NCBI GenBank assembly: GCA_030041005.1
Contig: JASHOR010000092.1
Coordinates: forward strand, 1 to 32,505
Direction of reading: 5' to 3'
Origin: Xanthobacteraceae bacterium
GTDB taxonomy: Bacteria; Pseudomonadota; Alphaproteobacteria; Rhizobiales; Xanthobacteraceae
DNA length: 32,505 bases
The first letter of the stretch is position 1, and each line of letters begins with the position of its first letter. The notes beneath the pieces are model-generated. The model saw only the letters and a program-made list of their open reading frames with translations, made no database searches and had not been told where the DNA came from. Position numbers and translations under genes: made by a program. This document shows positions 32,044-32,505 of this stretch, one piece after another.

Positions 32044-32072
32044 AATTGAACCTTTAACGTGGGAATTGAACC
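32044..32072. repeat. Direct repeat AATTGAACC, 20-bp spacing
   Basis: AATTGAACC occurs at 32044-32052 and 32064-32072, two helical turns apart, in the AT-richer 286-bp spacer before the L,D-transpeptidase gene. Nothing else is recognised in that spacer. It might be a tandem binding site or chance. Confidence 0.35.
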
Positions 32073-32237
32073 GTTTCCAAAGCAGAGAAATTCAAGCCGA
32101 TTGCATCGAACATTTATTTGATCTTTCGATCTGCATACGCCGGGGCACCGCACTTTCATATCGACAAAGGGATGAATGGAACTTTTCAGGATCTGCACGA
32201 TTGTTCAAGCAGCATTCTTTGCACGGTGGAATGTGCC

Positions 32238-32505
32238 ATGCCAGCGAACACGTTGCGGCGCCTGTGCGGCGCCTTGCCCTTTGCCGGCTTTGTCTTTGTC
32301 ACGATGCAGATCGTCCCGGCCACGGCGCAGGCGATCGATCAGATGGACCCGTCCGCGGCGGTTTACCAGTTCAAGGCGGACACGCGCGAGCTGCCCTCGC
32401 CGGCGCTGCTGCGCCAGGTGGTCCCCTATGCCGGCAACGAGCCCGCCGGCACCATCATCGTCGATCCGGCTCATACCTTCCTCTACCTGACGCTCGGAGA
32501 CGGCA
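32238..32505 (+). CDS. L,D-transpeptidase, 5' part
   Basis: The first 89 codons of a gene that runs off the window. It has a signal peptide (PANTLRRLCGALPFAGFVFV, ending near an ATAQA site at about residue 31), a linker, then PAGTIIVDPAHTFLYLTLGDG, the opening strands of a YkuD L,D-transpeptidase domain. Such enzymes make 3-3 peptidoglycan cross-links or attach proteins to the cell wall in the periplasm. The catalytic Cys/His motif would lie beyond the window, so activity cannot be judged. The start at ATG 32238 has GGTGGAA at 32225-32231 well spaced. Confidence 0.8.
   Translation, partial: MPANTLRRLCGALPFAGFVFVTMQIVPATAQAIDQMDPSAAVYQFKADTRELPSPALLRQVVPYAGNEPAGTIIVDPAHTFLYLTLGDG

Overview
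The window is GC-rich alphaproteobacterial DNA, most likely Hyphomicrobiales (Bradyrhizobium / Rhodoplanes / Xanthobacteraceae-like). Three things point there: a complete EcfG-NepR-PhyR general stress response (GSR) core; a three-piece proton-translocating transhydrogenase (pntAA-pntAB-pntB) preceded by a 50-aa aa3-oxidase subunit IV; and a long palindromic intergenic repeat whose translation gives the DVDGRVKPGHDE-type artefact peptide familiar from this group. No tRNA, rRNA, CRISPR array or transposase gene was seen.

Layout. (1) 254-1791: housekeeping genes apaG (+) and hslO (-), convergent. (2) 1960-10264: a mixed-orientation redox/catabolic island with a VanB-type reductase, a UbiD-family decarboxylase, a stand-alone CoxS-type [2Fe-2S] protein, a small secreted Cys protein, a GlcG/HbpS-type protein, an FAD_binding_2 dehydrogenase, an LssY_C membrane protein, an unrecognised 136-aa protein and a Rieske non-haem iron oxygenase. 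The Rieske oxygenase and the VanB-type reductase could form one enzyme. (3) 10436-13953: aa3 subunit IV and the pnt operon, with degenerate palindromic repeats in both pnt spacers. (4) 14058-18218: a small membrane-anchored protein, then a TetR regulator divergent from an EmrAB-like efflux pair. Two near-perfect operator palindromes sit on the two divergent promoters. (5) 18455-25645: a 37-aa membrane peptide, a fused HyuA-HyuB oxoprolinase/hydantoinase carrying an odd in-frame insert, a divergent isochorismatase-fold cysteine hydrolase, an Ldh2/malate-type dehydrogenase and an alpha/beta hydrolase. (6) 25730-28926: a 165-bp double-hairpin element, then ferB-ferA (- strand), a hydroxycinnamoyl-CoA hydratase-lyase and an NDP-forming acyl-CoA synthetase. 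(7) 29247-31951: ecfG and nepR (-) divergent from phyR (+), then a small membrane protein. (8) 32238-end: the 5' end of an L,D-transpeptidase gene.

How it fits together. The chromosome segment encodes aromatic/lignin-monomer use (ferulate or p-coumarate side-chain cleavage by FerBA, plus an oxygenase/decarboxylase island of unknown substrate) and cyclic amide use (HyuAB with a cysteine hydrolase). It also carries a drug-responsive pump and the stress-response master switch. The strongest non-coding result is three exact GGAAC-N16-CGTT sites, the known EcfG promoter consensus. Two lie back-to-back between nepR and phyR, and the third drives the uncharacterised 109-aa membrane protein at 31622, which predicts it belongs to the GSR regulon. 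All functional calls rest on reading protein motifs by eye; no database search was run.
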